NCBI RefSeq assembly: GCF_041381155.1
Contig: NC_091142.1
Coordinates: 23,832,362-23,896,361, forward strand
DNA: 64,000 bases
Source of the DNA: Argopecten irradians
Taxonomy: Eukaryota; Mollusca; Bivalvia; Pectinida; Pectinidae
Reading direction: 5' to 3'
The notes under the pieces: generated by a model
Told to the model about the DNA's origin: nothing
The model's input: the letters and a program-made list of their open reading frames with translations, nothing else
The model's database searches: none
Translations under genes and position numbers: made by a program
Shown: one piece after another, positions 1-13,267 of the stretch
Position numbering within the stretch: position 1 is the first letter of the stretch
Layout of the letters: each line of letters starts with the position of its first letter

Positions 1-2119
1 TGTGTTCTTGTATGAACTATTTTGCTTACGATTGAGCTCAACAATTATCTAGTTAATTGGTCTTCTTTAATCCTATACACATCTTCAATGAAGGGTCTTA
101 ATCCTATACATATCTACAAGGTAAGATTTATTGCATAAGTTTGCAACTGCGAGTTTGAACTCGTGATGGCCGAGAAATCATCTATGGTGACTGAACTTTT
201 TCCACTACCTATCTAAGTGCTGGTCAGGCTGCAACACTTATAAAACATTTACCAGAAATAATTAAAGCACGAAATTCCTTTATAGTGAATAGTCGATCAA
301 AGAAAACCAGTCTAAATGCGTTCATTGGCCTTCCAAAAGTTCTCACATATTAATACGACGGTCAAGTTTTGCTTAGTTTCCCAGTTCTGACCATTAAAGT
401 AAAGAAAAGTTGAAAGCATCGAAAGCGAGGCTGTGTGGAAATGTAACCACATACATAGTGAGTCGGGAGGACGTTTTAGAATTCCCATACTTTAATTAAT
501 TTCTTCGTACGTACGCAGACAGATTTTGACGAGATATTTTATTTTTCCATTTCATAAGAAATTATACTGGCTACATTCACACCATTTTTACCGACTTTAG
601 CCATCCTTGCCCGACTGTTCACTTTAAGACAAAACGTCGCCCTTCTAACGCTTTGGAGGATCGTGTAAGAATAGTGTTACATGACCAAACAAACGTTTAT
701 GTGTGGTGTTCCGATGACTTATATGATGTGAACACTGTTATCAGACAAATAGCCAGGCAGAGTAAATTCATGTACACAAAGATGTAGTATCGCTAAATAT
801 GTACCCGATATTGTGGGAATATGAGATTGATGGATAGATGTAGATGTTAAAGCTGGCAATGCAAGTTAAAAACATGAAATTAAAAAAAAAAGATAACGAA
901 ATATTTTTTTCGAAAATTGTTTCTGAGACATCCCCTAGTTATGACAGTGCGGTATCTAAGGAAGTGGCAGCCATTTTTCTTTTGCTCTGCTTAGTAACCT
1001 TCACTGGCCAACCCCCTATATAAAGCACGGGACACTTGACACACGTGTGTCATTCTAAACATGTCTTGTCTCAGATACACATGCCCCGATATTGCAAATA
1101 ACAATGTCAAATTGAAAATAAACACTGCACTCACCTGACAATATTTCATTGAAGTAATAGATGAATGTGTTGTCATCTATATCCCAACATATGTCCAATA
1201 CGAACTAATAAAACACTTCAATATACACTAGGTTTTACACGTGCATGTATATCGACACGTGTGTGTCCTTGATAGTTGTCGCTCTTTCGGGTCAGGTACT
1301 ATAGTCACGTGTATATGGTCAGTTGAGTGCATCGAGTACGATGATATACGTGGAGATATGTGGACGGATTATTGTTTGGATTTCTATTCACTTGCGTTGA
1401 AATTTTATTTTGAGAAACATCTAAATGACAACTTAGAGGAGTTGACATGTTTTCTTGCTAAAACAAGTCCCATATCGTTTTACAGGTGAGGGTTTTGTTT
1501 ACCTATTTGTAGGTGATATATACTGTGGACTGCTAGGTGTATAAGTACATGAATGAGCGCACGTGTGTCGATTCACGCGCTTTATATAGGGGTCGGTGAG
1601 TCGTCGGAATGTAAAACAAAAATGGCTGTCCTCAACCGGGGAATGTCTCATAAACGATTCTTGAAATTCGAGTACACTTATTTAAAAAAAATCATTTTAA
1701 TAATTTTAACTTGCATTGTCAGCTTTAACGTACGCAATATTATACATTTGATGTCATTTGCGTGTTTTTAATGCATGGCGAATATCAGGTAGTGTGACAT
1801 GAAATGTAGTTACTTGGAGTAACAATGATGGTAATAATTGCAATAATACAAACAGGTTTGAATAATGTATGCAAATTAAGATGAAACTGTGTACTTGAAA
1901 TAGATGTGTAATGAACTATATAGTCGTGCGAAAATATAATAAATAGAAAAAAGTATTCAAATGTCGATTACAGCACTGTTGAGTATACACTATGCTCTAG
2001 CATAACAATGGACCGTGATGACTTGATCTCATTACTCTTTGCCTACCGTTAACGTCAAACTTCACGCATTAAAACATCACTGGTTGTGTAACAGTATTAT
2101 TCCATAACTAATATCATAC
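1..2119. other. Left flank / presumed intron 6 of PIPOX copy A
   Basis: No exon resembling PIPOX exons 7-8 was found on either strand, and no other gene family was recognised. Apart from the inverted repeat at 990-1615 it appears to be plain AT-rich sequence. Confidence 0.6.
990..1615. repeat. Inverted repeat with facing TATATAAAGC motifs
   Basis: CCCCTATATAAAGCACGG (about 1013) is mirrored by GCGCTTTATATAGGGG (about 1578), and each is accompanied by a CACACGTGTGTC-like palindrome. The two ACTCACCTG/CAGGTGAG segments (about 1132 and 1485) are also inverted. Possibly a foldback element. The 82-codon open frame between the arms is not recognisable. Confidence 0.55.
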
Positions 2120-2483
2120 CGTATATATACAGGATTCTACGATAGCAGGAACTGGTTCCAACAGAGGAAAATTATTCTCCACACATGCGCTTGTCTTCTT
2201 CAGTACCCAGGATTCATCTACGTCATCTCTGTTGTCAGGATCAACTTCCGGTCCGAGGTGATAGCAAAACTAATGGAATTAATGACATAAAATGCTTAAA
2301 TTAAAACATCAATACTTCCTCCTTAAACCTAAGGGTGAATGGAAAAGGTCCATTCCTGGTTAGACATGACAATGAAAGTTAAAAATGTTAATATAAAGAT
2401 AAAACATATTTCAAATGCTTTGCATGTGAACCTTGTACATCATTTCTAAAGGGCTAATTTTTCTCTAGTGCACCTAGATAACA

Positions 2484-2514
<31 letters not shown>

Positions 2515-5500
2515 AAAAAAAAAAAAAAAACATGCAGAAAGAATAACAAATACAAACAGCAAAAAAGAAAGTTACAAAGATAGAGTAGCACATTTTCAAC
2601 ATATCATAACCAGAAGAGTTTCGATCAATAAAGAATTTAAAGAGAAAATATGTTGTTTGCATATATTTCCTAATTCTGACTTAAGTTAATAAAATATCAA
2701 TAAAAACAGTTTGATATTAATACATGTATATCTGGAAAGAATACAGAACAATATTGATTTCTTCAAAACGTCATCTTCTGATTTAGAACTTTTGCCAAAC
2801 GTATTGATGTAAGATCCATATTCAGCACGGTGTACACAATGATATTGGAAGCACTTCTTAAAGTCTAAACATTTTGTTGGAAATGAAAATAATAGTATAA
2901 AAAATCATTATTTCATGAATTTGGATTTTAGAAGGGATAGATACAGTCTTTTGAAAGTTGTATTTTAACATGAAACCTTTAACCTTATTACCTTAAACAG
3001 ACCTGGATATTCGTGACATGGAATTCCATAATAGTGATTGTGTCTACTGCCAAATTCTTGTATAATGACTGGGAAGTTGTCTACACCGTATGTGCCTGGG
3101 ATCTTCTCCTTCCAGTAGAACACGCCAACACGTACTGCCTATACAAGATCAATCAATACATACTTCTTATTGTGTAATATTCACCAGTTTTACATTACAG
3201 GAGCGATACAAAGGCGAAGTTTCGAAATTTGCACACGCCTCGATTTCTTTCAAATTTTGCAGTGTTAAGGTCTAGGTTCATCACGACTATGTGTGTGAAT
3301 TTTTTTTTATCTTTTGCCTTTTCATAAATTGGCATTAAGAGCCGAAAATTATGATTTCTAAGATATAGCAAGTAGGCCCCTTGTGTCGACTTTTCGAACT
3401 TATTTTTTTTTAATATTAATGCTAATGAAAAAGGATTCATTGTTTATTCGATACAAATATGTCAATTTATTTAACAGGATAAAAGCATTAGGCATGTCAA
3501 TTTTTATATAATTACAAGAACTCCAATGAAGTAGAAAACATTACAAATATTGTTATTTACAGTTAAAAATATTAATAATACATATATGTAATTAGGTGAA
3601 GTTATCAAGTCCCATAACTCTTGCCAAAATTGACGGATTTTGACCAGTATGAAACCCATCCGATATCTCATTAATATAAAGCAATAAACTAAATTTGGAT
3701 GAAATTGGACAATTATAAAGTTATCGAGCGGAATTAATGGATTTATCTGTTTTGATGATTTAAAAGTCCTGTAACTCTTGCAAATATTGACGGATTTTGA
3801 CCAGCATTTAATCTATTTGGGATCGTATTTATATAACAAATATACCACATTTGGTTGAAATCGGACAATAAATACTAAAGTTAATGCACGGAAACCTTCT
3901 CCCGGTTTCCGACGTCGACGCCGACATAGTGATACATATGCGTGCATGGCAGACAATACAATAATAATGTACATTTCCAAACACTGAAATGCAGCCATTG
4001 AGATTTGTCTGAAATAATTAATATTTGTTCTTAGTGTCTTTAAATTCATAATTGACCATGCATTCCATAATGATACAACACATATACATATTATAAGATT
4101 AGTGCATTTATATTCTTGAATTTCTTAACAGTACAACAATGTTCGATAACTAGATATGCACTTGGTTGAAAAAGAACTGAAATAAAAAAACGCTGAAAAA
4201 GGAGTAGATTATCTTTTCGTCCTATGTGGAAAACAGTTTTTGAAATAAAAACAACCTTACAACCTCTCGAAGGCTATAATCCTAGTTCCGACCAATCAGA
4301 CGCGTTTATTTCTTTATCATAGCAACTAAGTATTTCACATGTTAATATCTTATGATCACCCAAACATATCAATTTGTGTTTTATTATATTCAGCATAGCT
4401 CGTAATCGATAAATATGCCAATTTTCACTTGCATCTAATTATATTCAAATTTCAAACAATCAGTGGAATCCATTTTGTTACCATGGCTATATCTTTTAAC
4501 AAGATGAAATGAGATGGCATAGAACAATTTTTCGTTTTTCTTTACTTTCCAAAAAATACATGATCAGGAAAATTTCCACTAAAAATTTAAAGAAATCGCT
4601 AAGACGTAAAGTGATCGTTCTATTCAAATGCTTTTTGCATTAAAAATGTCCCATATAGTTTTTGTAGGTAATTTTAATGGAAAATGAACACGAATATTTC
4701 AGACTCTTTGGGCCTTTAAATTTGGACTGAGTGCTAAGCAACAACATAAGATACAACTTTTTTAGACTCTGGTGTGTCTCGGTCACGGGACAGAACTCAG
4801 AACCTTTCTCACAGGGGTGAAGGCTCATCTAATGGGGCAAAAAATGAGGCAGTATTCAGGATGATATTAGTGGAAGGAAGTCAGTTTGGATGAAGAGAAA
4901 TAAACGAGATTCTAAAGGAGGGGTATCACTTTGGGCCATTTTATGGCCACTCATTGATAAGTAAATAAGTTTTGCATGAAGATATATTAGGGTCAGTTGC
5001 ATATTGTATACTACTCAGAATATCCGATTTTTTCTGCGCTCATGGTAATTTCAGAGGTCAAAGGTCTGAGGGTGTAAATTCACAAATTCATTATTTGAGG
5101 AATTATTTAAAAATTAGAATATAGATATTTTTTTTGCAGATTTTGCCTGCAAATATTAGATTTGTGAAGAACAGTTAAGAAAACTGATGAAAAATTCCAA
5201 AAGTATTCACAGCGACCTAGCTAAGTATTTCTATCTTAGCATTAAAAACTTATTCAAAAAAAATATATTTGCTGAAAACTAGGATTTTTCAAAGATTTGA
5301 TAGCTTGAAATTGATGTTTAGTACTGCATAATGATCTTGACATGATCTGCTGAAGATGATTACATCCTAGGGTCACATTTGCTAGGTCACGTGCATGAAT
5401 TAGGTCATATTCAATGAATGGTATCATCTGCCCATAAGCATATACTGTTTTCCCATGCTTAAAGCAGGATTATAAATTATTAAGACTTGTTTAATGAGCT

Positions 5501-8500
5501 TAATTTCAAGCAATGCCTTCACAGAACTTAGATGCTAGAATAATCTCGTGACTTTGGCAAACAATATCATGTATTAAGATATAGTGGTCAGCATAAGAGA
5601 GGATTATCTTATTGTTATTAATTGGTCTGTAGTGATAGGAAAATTTTCCTTGGAAAGAAACCTTTTCTATGATATTTGAGACAGAAATCCAATATGGTTT
5701 GATCTATGTAGCCACTAGAATTGCGATCCCAAATTTAGTCGCCTTTTCCGATCATAACATCATATTGCAGTGTTGCTTAATATTTTCTCTTATAACAAAC
5801 TTAAACAGCTTAAACACTTGCTTTAAACATGAAAAATCCAGAAGATACTTAATTCACAAACAATAGCATTCATTGAATGTGACCTGATTTATACACGTGA
5901 CCCAGAAAATATGACCTTGGATGTAATTATCTAAAGCAGATCGTGACAAAATACAAATCAAGTGCTAAACAATACTCTTAGCTTTGAAATGGTGGACAAA
6001 TTAAAATATTTTCATCTCAATAACCGTGAAATAATATTCCAAATTTAGTCGCCTTTCACAATCATGCAGTGGGGCAGTAGGCATAATTCTAGCATCCTAC
6101 ATCAGTGAAGGCGTTGCTTTAAATTAAGCTCATAAAACAAGTCTCAATTATTATTATTTAAAATTGGTTAGAAATTAATGAATATCAATAGAATGTATTT
6201 ACCTTTAGTGGTAACTGTACACCAAGGGTAGGTAACACTTTGGTGGCCCAGGGTCCTACCGTCAGTACCAGGTTCCGGCCTCGATAACTACCGTTGTTTG
6301 TTTTCACTATCACAATGTCCCCTGGAAGTACATCAACCACAGGCTCATTGTCCCGAAGTGTACCTCCATTTTTGACGAATTCTTTCTACAACAAAATGAC
6401 AAATATTCAATGAGATGAAATTAGTTTTACCTCAATAAACATTATTACAAATCCAAACTAAATTGCTAATTATTAAGAAAATTGATATTGCTAAAATATT
6501 ATATTAAGCTTTATATTATTTAGTCAAATGCTGTCTCTCTGTTTAAATTTGTACTACTTTTCTTAGTTTCTCCACTTTATTAGATTTTTAACATATTTTA
6601 TATGCCTAAAGTGTTTCTATGTGTATCCTTATTGTCCCAAGGAGTGTACCCATCGAATATTATTTATATTGAGATGTACTCTGGTTTGGATTGCTTTAAT
6701 GGACGAGTATAACGTGTGTATTGTAAGAAGAAAGGGGGTTATATTGCCGAAATTGATTGGAAAAAAACCCTGTATTTTACAATAGTTCTTTCATTTAACG
6801 CTTCTTACACTGCTGAACTGTTGAAATAACTACTTATCGCATAGAATGTCATCTACCTTCTGTTGGACAACAAGCGATATCTTCGGAATTCTATCATTTG
6901 TCACACACGAAGAGCGGGGACCTGTGACATGAGTTTCCGACGATGATGAAAAGTGCTCGGATTCATTTTTGTATTTTATTGCAAGAGTATAAGTGTTTTC
7001 GTACTTTCGCGTTTGTTTTCAACAAATTTTAATTCAAGAAATGGAAAAACGGGAAAAAGGAATCATTGTAAATAATGCTGTTAGCCATTTTTCGCGCGCG
7101 ACATTTTTGCAAATTTTGCATTCCAAATAAATTCTCTAAAGTTGATTTCTGCGAATTAATATCTATATCACTATATTGATATGAATTTTCATTTAATTTT
7201 CAATCCGGGAATGCTAATCTTATCGAATGTCCCGACTAATTAAAGCTAATGAGTTTGACTTATGAAGAAAAACATGTAATCAAATTATCTAGTGTATAAA
7301 AACAAGAGGACATCTTTGTCGTTATATTATACACAAGTTGTCTAGAAAATCATAAAATGAATGTAACTTTAACATGATTAAACAAATCTCCAAAGTTTTA
7401 TTTTGTCATTTTGACAAGCCTTGACAAGGAAATATCAATACCTCCAGACGAAGCATCATTACTCAAATGACCTCCATTCTATTTGAACGAATTTTGGTGT
7501 CAATTTAAGACATATTCAATTTACTACATAACGAATATACCGCTCATGTGAGTACCGCAAATTCAAATCACAAGATAATTTTACTCGACAAAATATGGAT
7601 AAATTAAAATATTATTAGTATGTGTCTAAATTCAGTCAGTTAAAATACACACGGAATTTTAATGGTCCATCAAAAAGGTTAATTACGCGGAAAAAAGTGT
7701 TGGGATTTTAACTAAAAAAGGCCTTTTTGAATGTTCGCGATCTAATTTTCAGTGTATATGTTATTCAGCCATTTTCGCGTTTATAGCACCGTCCCGCGAA
7801 ATCACTAATCTATATTTTAAACAAGAAGCCGGCAAAGTGATGCGCAGAGACGAGTTTTTACGTGACGAACTTTACGGAGCCATATTTTGACCATTTTTTA
7901 TGCAACCGAGACTTTGTGGAATTGTCAACATTTTTTACCATCAATCGCTGTACAAAAAATAGCGCTCTATCATCAACGCGAAAATAACTACCTATACAGT
8001 AGTCACTCATTGCATATCACAGTTACCTCCCTTGCAGGTAGGCACCCATTTTGACGTCATTATTTTGTGATCGAAATTAACGTCGTTTTCTTAAAAAACA
8101 AGTATGACGTTGCTCTTGGAAACACATGACGTCACAATTAATAGCTACCGCAAGAACAGATAAATTTGTAATATGGTAATGAAATTGCAAAAAAATGTGC
8201 ATTTGATGTTTAGTCTGAAACTAGTGTTACCTGAAAGGCCGCTAGTGACTTGTCCGAAAACAGAATTCCACCACTTTGGTCCTCGACAGCTACAGTATCC
8301 GAGGGGTAACGGAGCATGGGGTACTTCTCCCGAAGAGCACTCGAATCCAGTGACGTAAAGGACATAGAATGCTTACGTAGTGACTTTGGTACATCTGTCA
8401 TAAAGGGTTCACCCTCCGTACCACAGAAGAGAATTCCAGTCCGTCTAACATCACAACATGGAAGTCATATACATGTAACCACATGGATGTTATTAACAAT

Positions 8501-10898
8501 CGTTGATAAAAGATTAATGCCGTTATCGATTTTAACGGATGTCAAAGTAATAATGATGTATCAATGAAACACTAGCTTTAATATTTGTTTTTCAAAATAA
8601 TAATCATAAAAAAACATTTTATCCAGTTCTTCATAAACATCATACATATCTTGGTTAGTAGCCACTTTTGCCCTTCAATAAACCAATCGGGATCCTATGA
8701 CATCACGAGACTGCATAATCGATTGAATTATCATTATCAATGAAAATAAATAAATATTAAAAATGCTCCACCGCTGACAAATGGTATTTTTTCACTATCA
8801 AAAAAAGAAGCAGACGATTTAGTATTTTTCTTCAGTGACAAAAGTTACTTACTTTACACCATTACGAAAAAAATCCGTGGCACTATATCCTATATGGAAT
8901 GATGTACTGATTGTGCATGCATCAAAGGCGAAATAAATTATTTTATATTATTTTTTTGTGTTGATTAGGCATAAATAGACACGATTCAACACCAATTATT
9001 GTGCAAATGATAAATATCATTTATGCTCTGTCGGCGGTGGATCATCTTTAATGCTTTTCACAGCAATAGCAGCACAGTGATAATGTTATCTAGTTATACA
9101 ATAGCGGTGTTAATCAAATGTTTTTGTATCTTTTAGGCAGATATCTATAACTACTTGGCGACTTGGCGAAGGGATGAAGTGTTAGTAGTATAATTTCTGA
9201 CATTTTTACCACTTGCCAACCGCGACTTTGTACTGCAGTTTAAGTGAAACACAACAGAGAGACAGGAATAAAGTTGATATGTCTGGCAAGTGTTCTAATT
9301 GTCCACTACGAGATCCCATTATAAAGAAAGAAGAGTACTCTGGAAATTCGTTAGTTACAGAGAACCGCCAGGGGACAGAAGAAACACTCGTATAGCGAAA
9401 CGAAACTTATGTTTTACCGCGTTTCACCAGACAATCGCGCGGATCGTTATATCTAAGGACACGCGAATCCATTATAATTAAATACTACGAATGGATTTAG
9501 AGGTAATTCGGCCTGCGTTCATTGTTAACTATATAAATATAACCATAGAGAGACACAATACCTGAAAAGAGGTGTACCACTGTCTCGTTGAAGGGTATTC
9601 CACAGCTTATAGGCCTCTGGCATCATTTCCGTAAAATGATCGCCTTCTGTTCCGTATGCCCTGCGGATTATTCGACTTTGTCCATGAGAACTTCCACGGG
9701 TGTGTGGCAAAGGAAACTAAAAATATGTATATCACAATAACATAACGATACATCAAATAGCAATATGGTATTATAGTGGAGCAGCTAAGCATAAATATAG
9801 TACAAAATCTGGAAAAGGCCGAAATTTTGTAAATGTTTCTTTATGACGTATGTTTTAATGAAAATATTGAGCCCAAATATCTACGGCCCTTAGTGGACGC
9901 CATAATGGTTTTGAATTATTAAGCTCTCCAATGAATACGAATGCATACTACACCACTATACCTGAACACACCAAGAGAATCATCTGGGGATATTTAAACT
10001 ACATGTAAATCAATATTTATTCGTTGTGGGATAAATGACTTCAGGTAGAGATACTTTTCGTGATGGATATTTATCTTAACATCAGACCAGCAGACAGCTA
10101 TAAATAGTGTCAAGACAATATTTTGACATTTCATTTGCTGTCTGTTTTAGCAATAGGTTAGTCAATCTCTTATTTGACAATATCATCAATACTTATATAT
10201 ATACGTAAATTAAAACGTTGTATTTAACCATATGAGTAAAATGTTATGGGGAATATCGTGGACCTACTGTCAAAACAACAGAGAAGGTGTCCGATTGATC
10301 ATAGCAACGAGATATGAGCTGGATCATATCCGCAGAATGGCAGTAAGTGATCTAGCCAATCCCTGATGACTCGCTCTCATGAGCAGGTTTCAGTTAAAAA
10401 TTAGATACGCCCAATGAACGTACGCCAAAAGATTATCACCAGGATCCGTGATTTTTTCGAATTCATTTTTGTATTCAATTTTATGTCCTTGAGATGTCAT
10501 ATACAGTGTTGCATGCTTCCTTCAATCTTCAAACAATTATACCGAATAATCTACCTTAGCCGCTCCATCATTTGGAAAAAAAAATTAAAAAAATGCCGTA
10601 AATGAAGCTTACACTGACATATGGTCTAATTGTGTTTATGACCAGAAACATCCGATCATATCTTATAACAGATATCAGGAGAAAAAAAAATCAATATTTT
10701 CAGGATTTTTTAACCTGTTTATTTCAATAGGGTTAATTGACTAATTTGAAAGAAATATTTATCAATTTTGATTTGTTAATATATTAATATAACCTGTTCT
10801 AGAAGTAATGTACGTTGATTATTTTTGACCAAATGATAAGCAGTTGAACAGCCCATTATTCCTGCTCCTACTACAATAGCATCGTACACCTGCTCCAT
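2120..10898 (-). CDS. PIPOX: PIPOX-like sarcosine/pipecolate oxidase, copy A (exons 1-6, 3' end off window)
   Basis: Six exons on the minus strand: 10794-10898, 9562-9716, 8231-8444, 6203-6385, 2992-3138 and 2120-2269. All have GT/AG borders and compatible phases, giving 318 codons without a stop. The family oxidises sarcosine or L-pipecolate with O2, releasing H2O2, normally in peroxisomes. Visible landmarks are the N-terminal dinucleotide fold VVGAGIMG, the [18 protein letters not shown] segment (substrate/FAD arginines of the MSOX fold), EYPGLFKFCYH (Lys and His matching MSOX Lys265/His269) and ESCIYT, whose Cys (residue 315) matches the covalent flavin cysteine. The start is the first ATG, directly before the Rossmann strand. 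The final 70 or so residues (exons 7-8 in copy C) are not found in 1-2119 and probably lie beyond the left edge. It is clearly diverged from copies B and C, so this is an older duplicate in head-to-head orientation to them. Substrate preference cannot be read from sequence. Confidence 0.9.
2484..2530. repeat. Poly-C/poly-A tract
   Basis: About 20 C directly followed by about 26 A. The open frames across it, encoding proline/lysine or glycine/phenylalanine runs, are artefacts. Length is likely unreliable in any assembly. It lies in intron 5 of copy A. Confidence 0.95.
3600..3935. repeat. Dispersed repeat fragment, two tandem-related halves (intron 4 of copy A)
   Basis: AACTCTTGCCAAAATTGACG at about 3617 recurs as AACTCTTGCAAATATTGACG about 156 bases later, each followed by GATTTTGACCAG and TTTGG(A/T)TGAAAT(T/C)GGACAAT. 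It ends in CCGACGTCGACGCCGACAT. I recall this kind of sequence as an abundant interspersed repeat in bivalves. Confidence 0.6.
4755..4832. repeat. Dispersed fragment shared with 48545-48640
   Basis: TCTGGTGTGTCTCGGTCACG ... CTCACAGGGG here corresponds, inverted, to CCCCTGTGAGGAAAGCTCTG ... CCGAGACACACCA near 48570-48609. Probably a SINE-type or other interspersed fragment; no Pol III boxes could be established. Confidence 0.45.
5336..6160. repeat. Large imperfect inverted repeat in intron 4 of copy A
   Basis: The 5340-5425 segment (GGTCACGTGCATGAATTAGG) pairs with 5868-5945 (CCTGATTTATACACGTGACC). The 5490-5550 segment (AGACTTGTTTAATGAGCTTA) pairs with 6085-6160 (TAAGCTCATAAAACAAGTCT). A direct CAAATTTAGTCGCCTTT pair lies at about 5730 and 6041. 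It appears to be a decayed foldback element with no coding sequence. Confidence 0.7.
7995..8180. repeat. GACGTCA-rich dispersed repeat (copy 1, intron 3 of copy A)
   Basis: Contains GTTACCTCCCTTGCAGGTAG, TGACGTCATTATTTTGTGA, ACACATGACGTCACAATTAA and TCTGTAATATGG-like 3' sequence. The ends carry inverted GGTAGGTA/TACCTACC-type motifs. Related copies lie at 18595, 26395, 33695 and 44585, so this is an interspersed non-coding family. Confidence 0.7.
8757..9051. mobile_element. TTAA-flanked MITE, family 1 (in intron 2 of copy A)
   Basis: Flanked by TTAA on both sides, with terminal inverted repeats AATGCTCCACCGCTGAC and TCGGCGGTGGATCAT. It has no coding capacity at 295 bases. TTAA target duplications are the hallmark of piggyBac-type transposases. 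Related copies lie at 21805, 29566 and 45325. Confidence 0.8.
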
Positions 10899-13267
10899 CC
10901 TACAATAATAAAGCGACAGGCTGTTAGGCAGTTGGGCATGTTTGACTATTGAAGACGTACAAACAAGGCATAAAAATATAAGTCGATTACAGTCAAATAA
11001 TACATATAGATAGTTTAACTTCGGTATACTCTAAATGTAGATATTTTCGCTACTTCAGCTTTAAAACTGTTTGCGATGTAATTTTTAACGCAGTTTAATT
11101 ATTAAAAAAGTGAAACATTGCACTTGCTGATATATTTGCGCGAAAATTACCTCGTAGAGATTTAAAGCAAAAAAGTGAAAATTTCCACACCGCTAACACT
11201 TTAACACAGCAGTATCCTAACTACTGATATCACACTAAGAAATAATACGGCAAGCTAGATAACTATTAGATGAAGACATACATAAGATTGATTAACCATT
11301 CAAGTAGATTGTTGTGACAACAGGAGGCAAATGAAGATGATTTAACATATTTTACCAACGTTATATAACGCAGAGTAAATTGTCCCTGATGTTATATCAG
11401 CCGAAACAGATGCACATCCCTCACAAAGGCATATATTCACAACCCATTCATCGCTGAAGTTTCATAATAGACTATACTCCGATCTTACATTAAGAAGAGT
11501 TCAAATGTGTATTTAGGGGTGAATGAGTTTAATACGAATACAGTACACAAATGTTACATTTAACTGATAGATTATGTGTTTACGCAGCAGTTCCTATTTA
11601 ACACCAGTCATATGCATCAGACCAGGAAGTCGGTAGTGAAGTGATGCTTAACGAGAAACTAGATATATATATATATATATCGAGACTTATATCTGGGAAC
11701 ATAGATAGACCCGAGGTCAATAATCAGCACAGTGTAAACAATAGGCGTTTCCTTTTCTGTAATAGTATCATTCTACAGCAAAATTTGATAAAACGAAGTA
11801 TATTTAAACAAAAATATTCAGATATCAGTGATATATTTGTAATCTAATATATATATTATAACATCAAAATATTATTTACTTAGTGTTGCATTAGTTTTCC
11901 CAGTGTCGTCTGCTCCACTTAGTGACCTCACTTCCCACAAGCTGTCATATGGTCTTGTTGTTACACCTATTAAGTGATTGCGTCCTCTTGTTGTTTTAGC
12001 AATATATTTGTCGTCTGCTATTGTGTTGCCCAACTGATTTCTCTTTCTTGTAATGCTTGTTAAAATCCCAACGTAATTGAATGGAAACAGCCATATATAA
12101 AATCTGAAAGATATGAAAACTTCCGGTAGTGTTCGATTCACTATGTACTGAAATGCATATTTAGATTAAACTACTAGAGTACACAACAACCTAGAGGATA
12201 AATAGCCTAACCTACGGTCCACTGTGCATACTTAAAAAACGGAATTAAGTTCACCATCTGAGTATTAAATCCTGAAAATAGCATTAGCCTCTATAGAAAA
12301 TACAATAATGTTTATAATGGCATACTAGATGTATGTATCTGGTTATTTCGTACAGACAAATTCACCACGGAAGTAAAGTGTCTAATGCGTATTGTCTTAT
12401 TGTAAGTAATTTAAACCTTACTTCTGGGAAACTACGTGTTCTCTGTTGACCAATGACCTTTAATGACCTGTAATGACCTTGAAGCTGATAAGTGTAAATT
12501 GGGTCAACATCCATTCAATAAAGAAATGTTAAAGAAATATACTGTATTGTTGTTAATATTGGCGGGTTTTTAATTTCGCAGTCATCCAAATTCGCGAAAT
12601 TTAATACCTCGAGAAATTTATAAAAAAAAAATCGTAGTTTTACGTATTATAACCTGTCGTAGGAATGACGATTAAAAAGGCTACAACGATTATTTGCTAC
12701 GATGAACCTCCGCGAATAAACTCAAAACAATAAATCGCGAAATTTTACTCCCGCGAAATTCAACAACTATACAATATACCACGACTGGGACTATTGCTTT
12801 TCAGTTAGATAAAGGCGCTGGCGTTGTTACTGGTATAACATGAGGTATATTTGAGACAATTTGATGTGTTTCTCCTAAATATACAACTTACATGTCAAGG
12901 GTTATAGCATTTTCCTTGAATATTATAATCTTTATGATTTGTTCTTCACATGTTTTTAAACAATTAGAGAAATATAATGAAAACAACCAGACACATCCCT
13001 GAAGCAAATAGAATATATATGCAGAATCCCGCTTATCTTATTTAATAGAAACATTAGAGACGACAGGAGACATTTGTATGGGCTCATGTTCTATGTATCC
13101 GGGCTTCAAACTCATGATCTAGCAACGGCCAATCGCCTGGTCAAACATATCGGAGGCTTACATCACATCAGCGTCAAGAATCCGTATAGACGTATATTAA
13201 AAATATTAACGTCATGCAATATCCAAACTAGAAATCAATATTTCAAGGACATTCAATAATTACATTT
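10899..13267. other. Divergent intergenic region between PIPOX copies A and B
   Basis: This would hold the promoter of copy A (reading left) and distal 5' sequence of copy B. No convincing TATA or initiator was picked. An 89-codon minus frame (12141-11872) has no family resemblance. The TTCGCG foldback element (12538-12782) is the only structured feature. Confidence 0.6.
12538..12782. mobile_element. Foldback/MITE-like element rich in TTCGCG
   Basis: The left end TATACTGTATTGTTGTTAAT is mirrored by AACAACTATACAATATA at the right. The interior holds TTTCGCG/CGCGAAA motifs in opposite orientation. Related fragments appear near 18400-18500, 26140-26225 and 40890-40960. It lies in the intergenic space between PIPOX copies A and B. 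Confidence 0.6.

Noticed and set aside
150..240. SINE or tRNA-like motif (GTTTGAACTCGTGATGGCCGA)
   Set aside because: It only weakly resembles B-box plus SINE sequence, and no A box or element borders could be found.
11872..12141. 89-codon minus-strand frame as a gene
   Set aside because: No recognisable domain, no splice partners, and AT-rich intergenic context. The length is compatible with chance.
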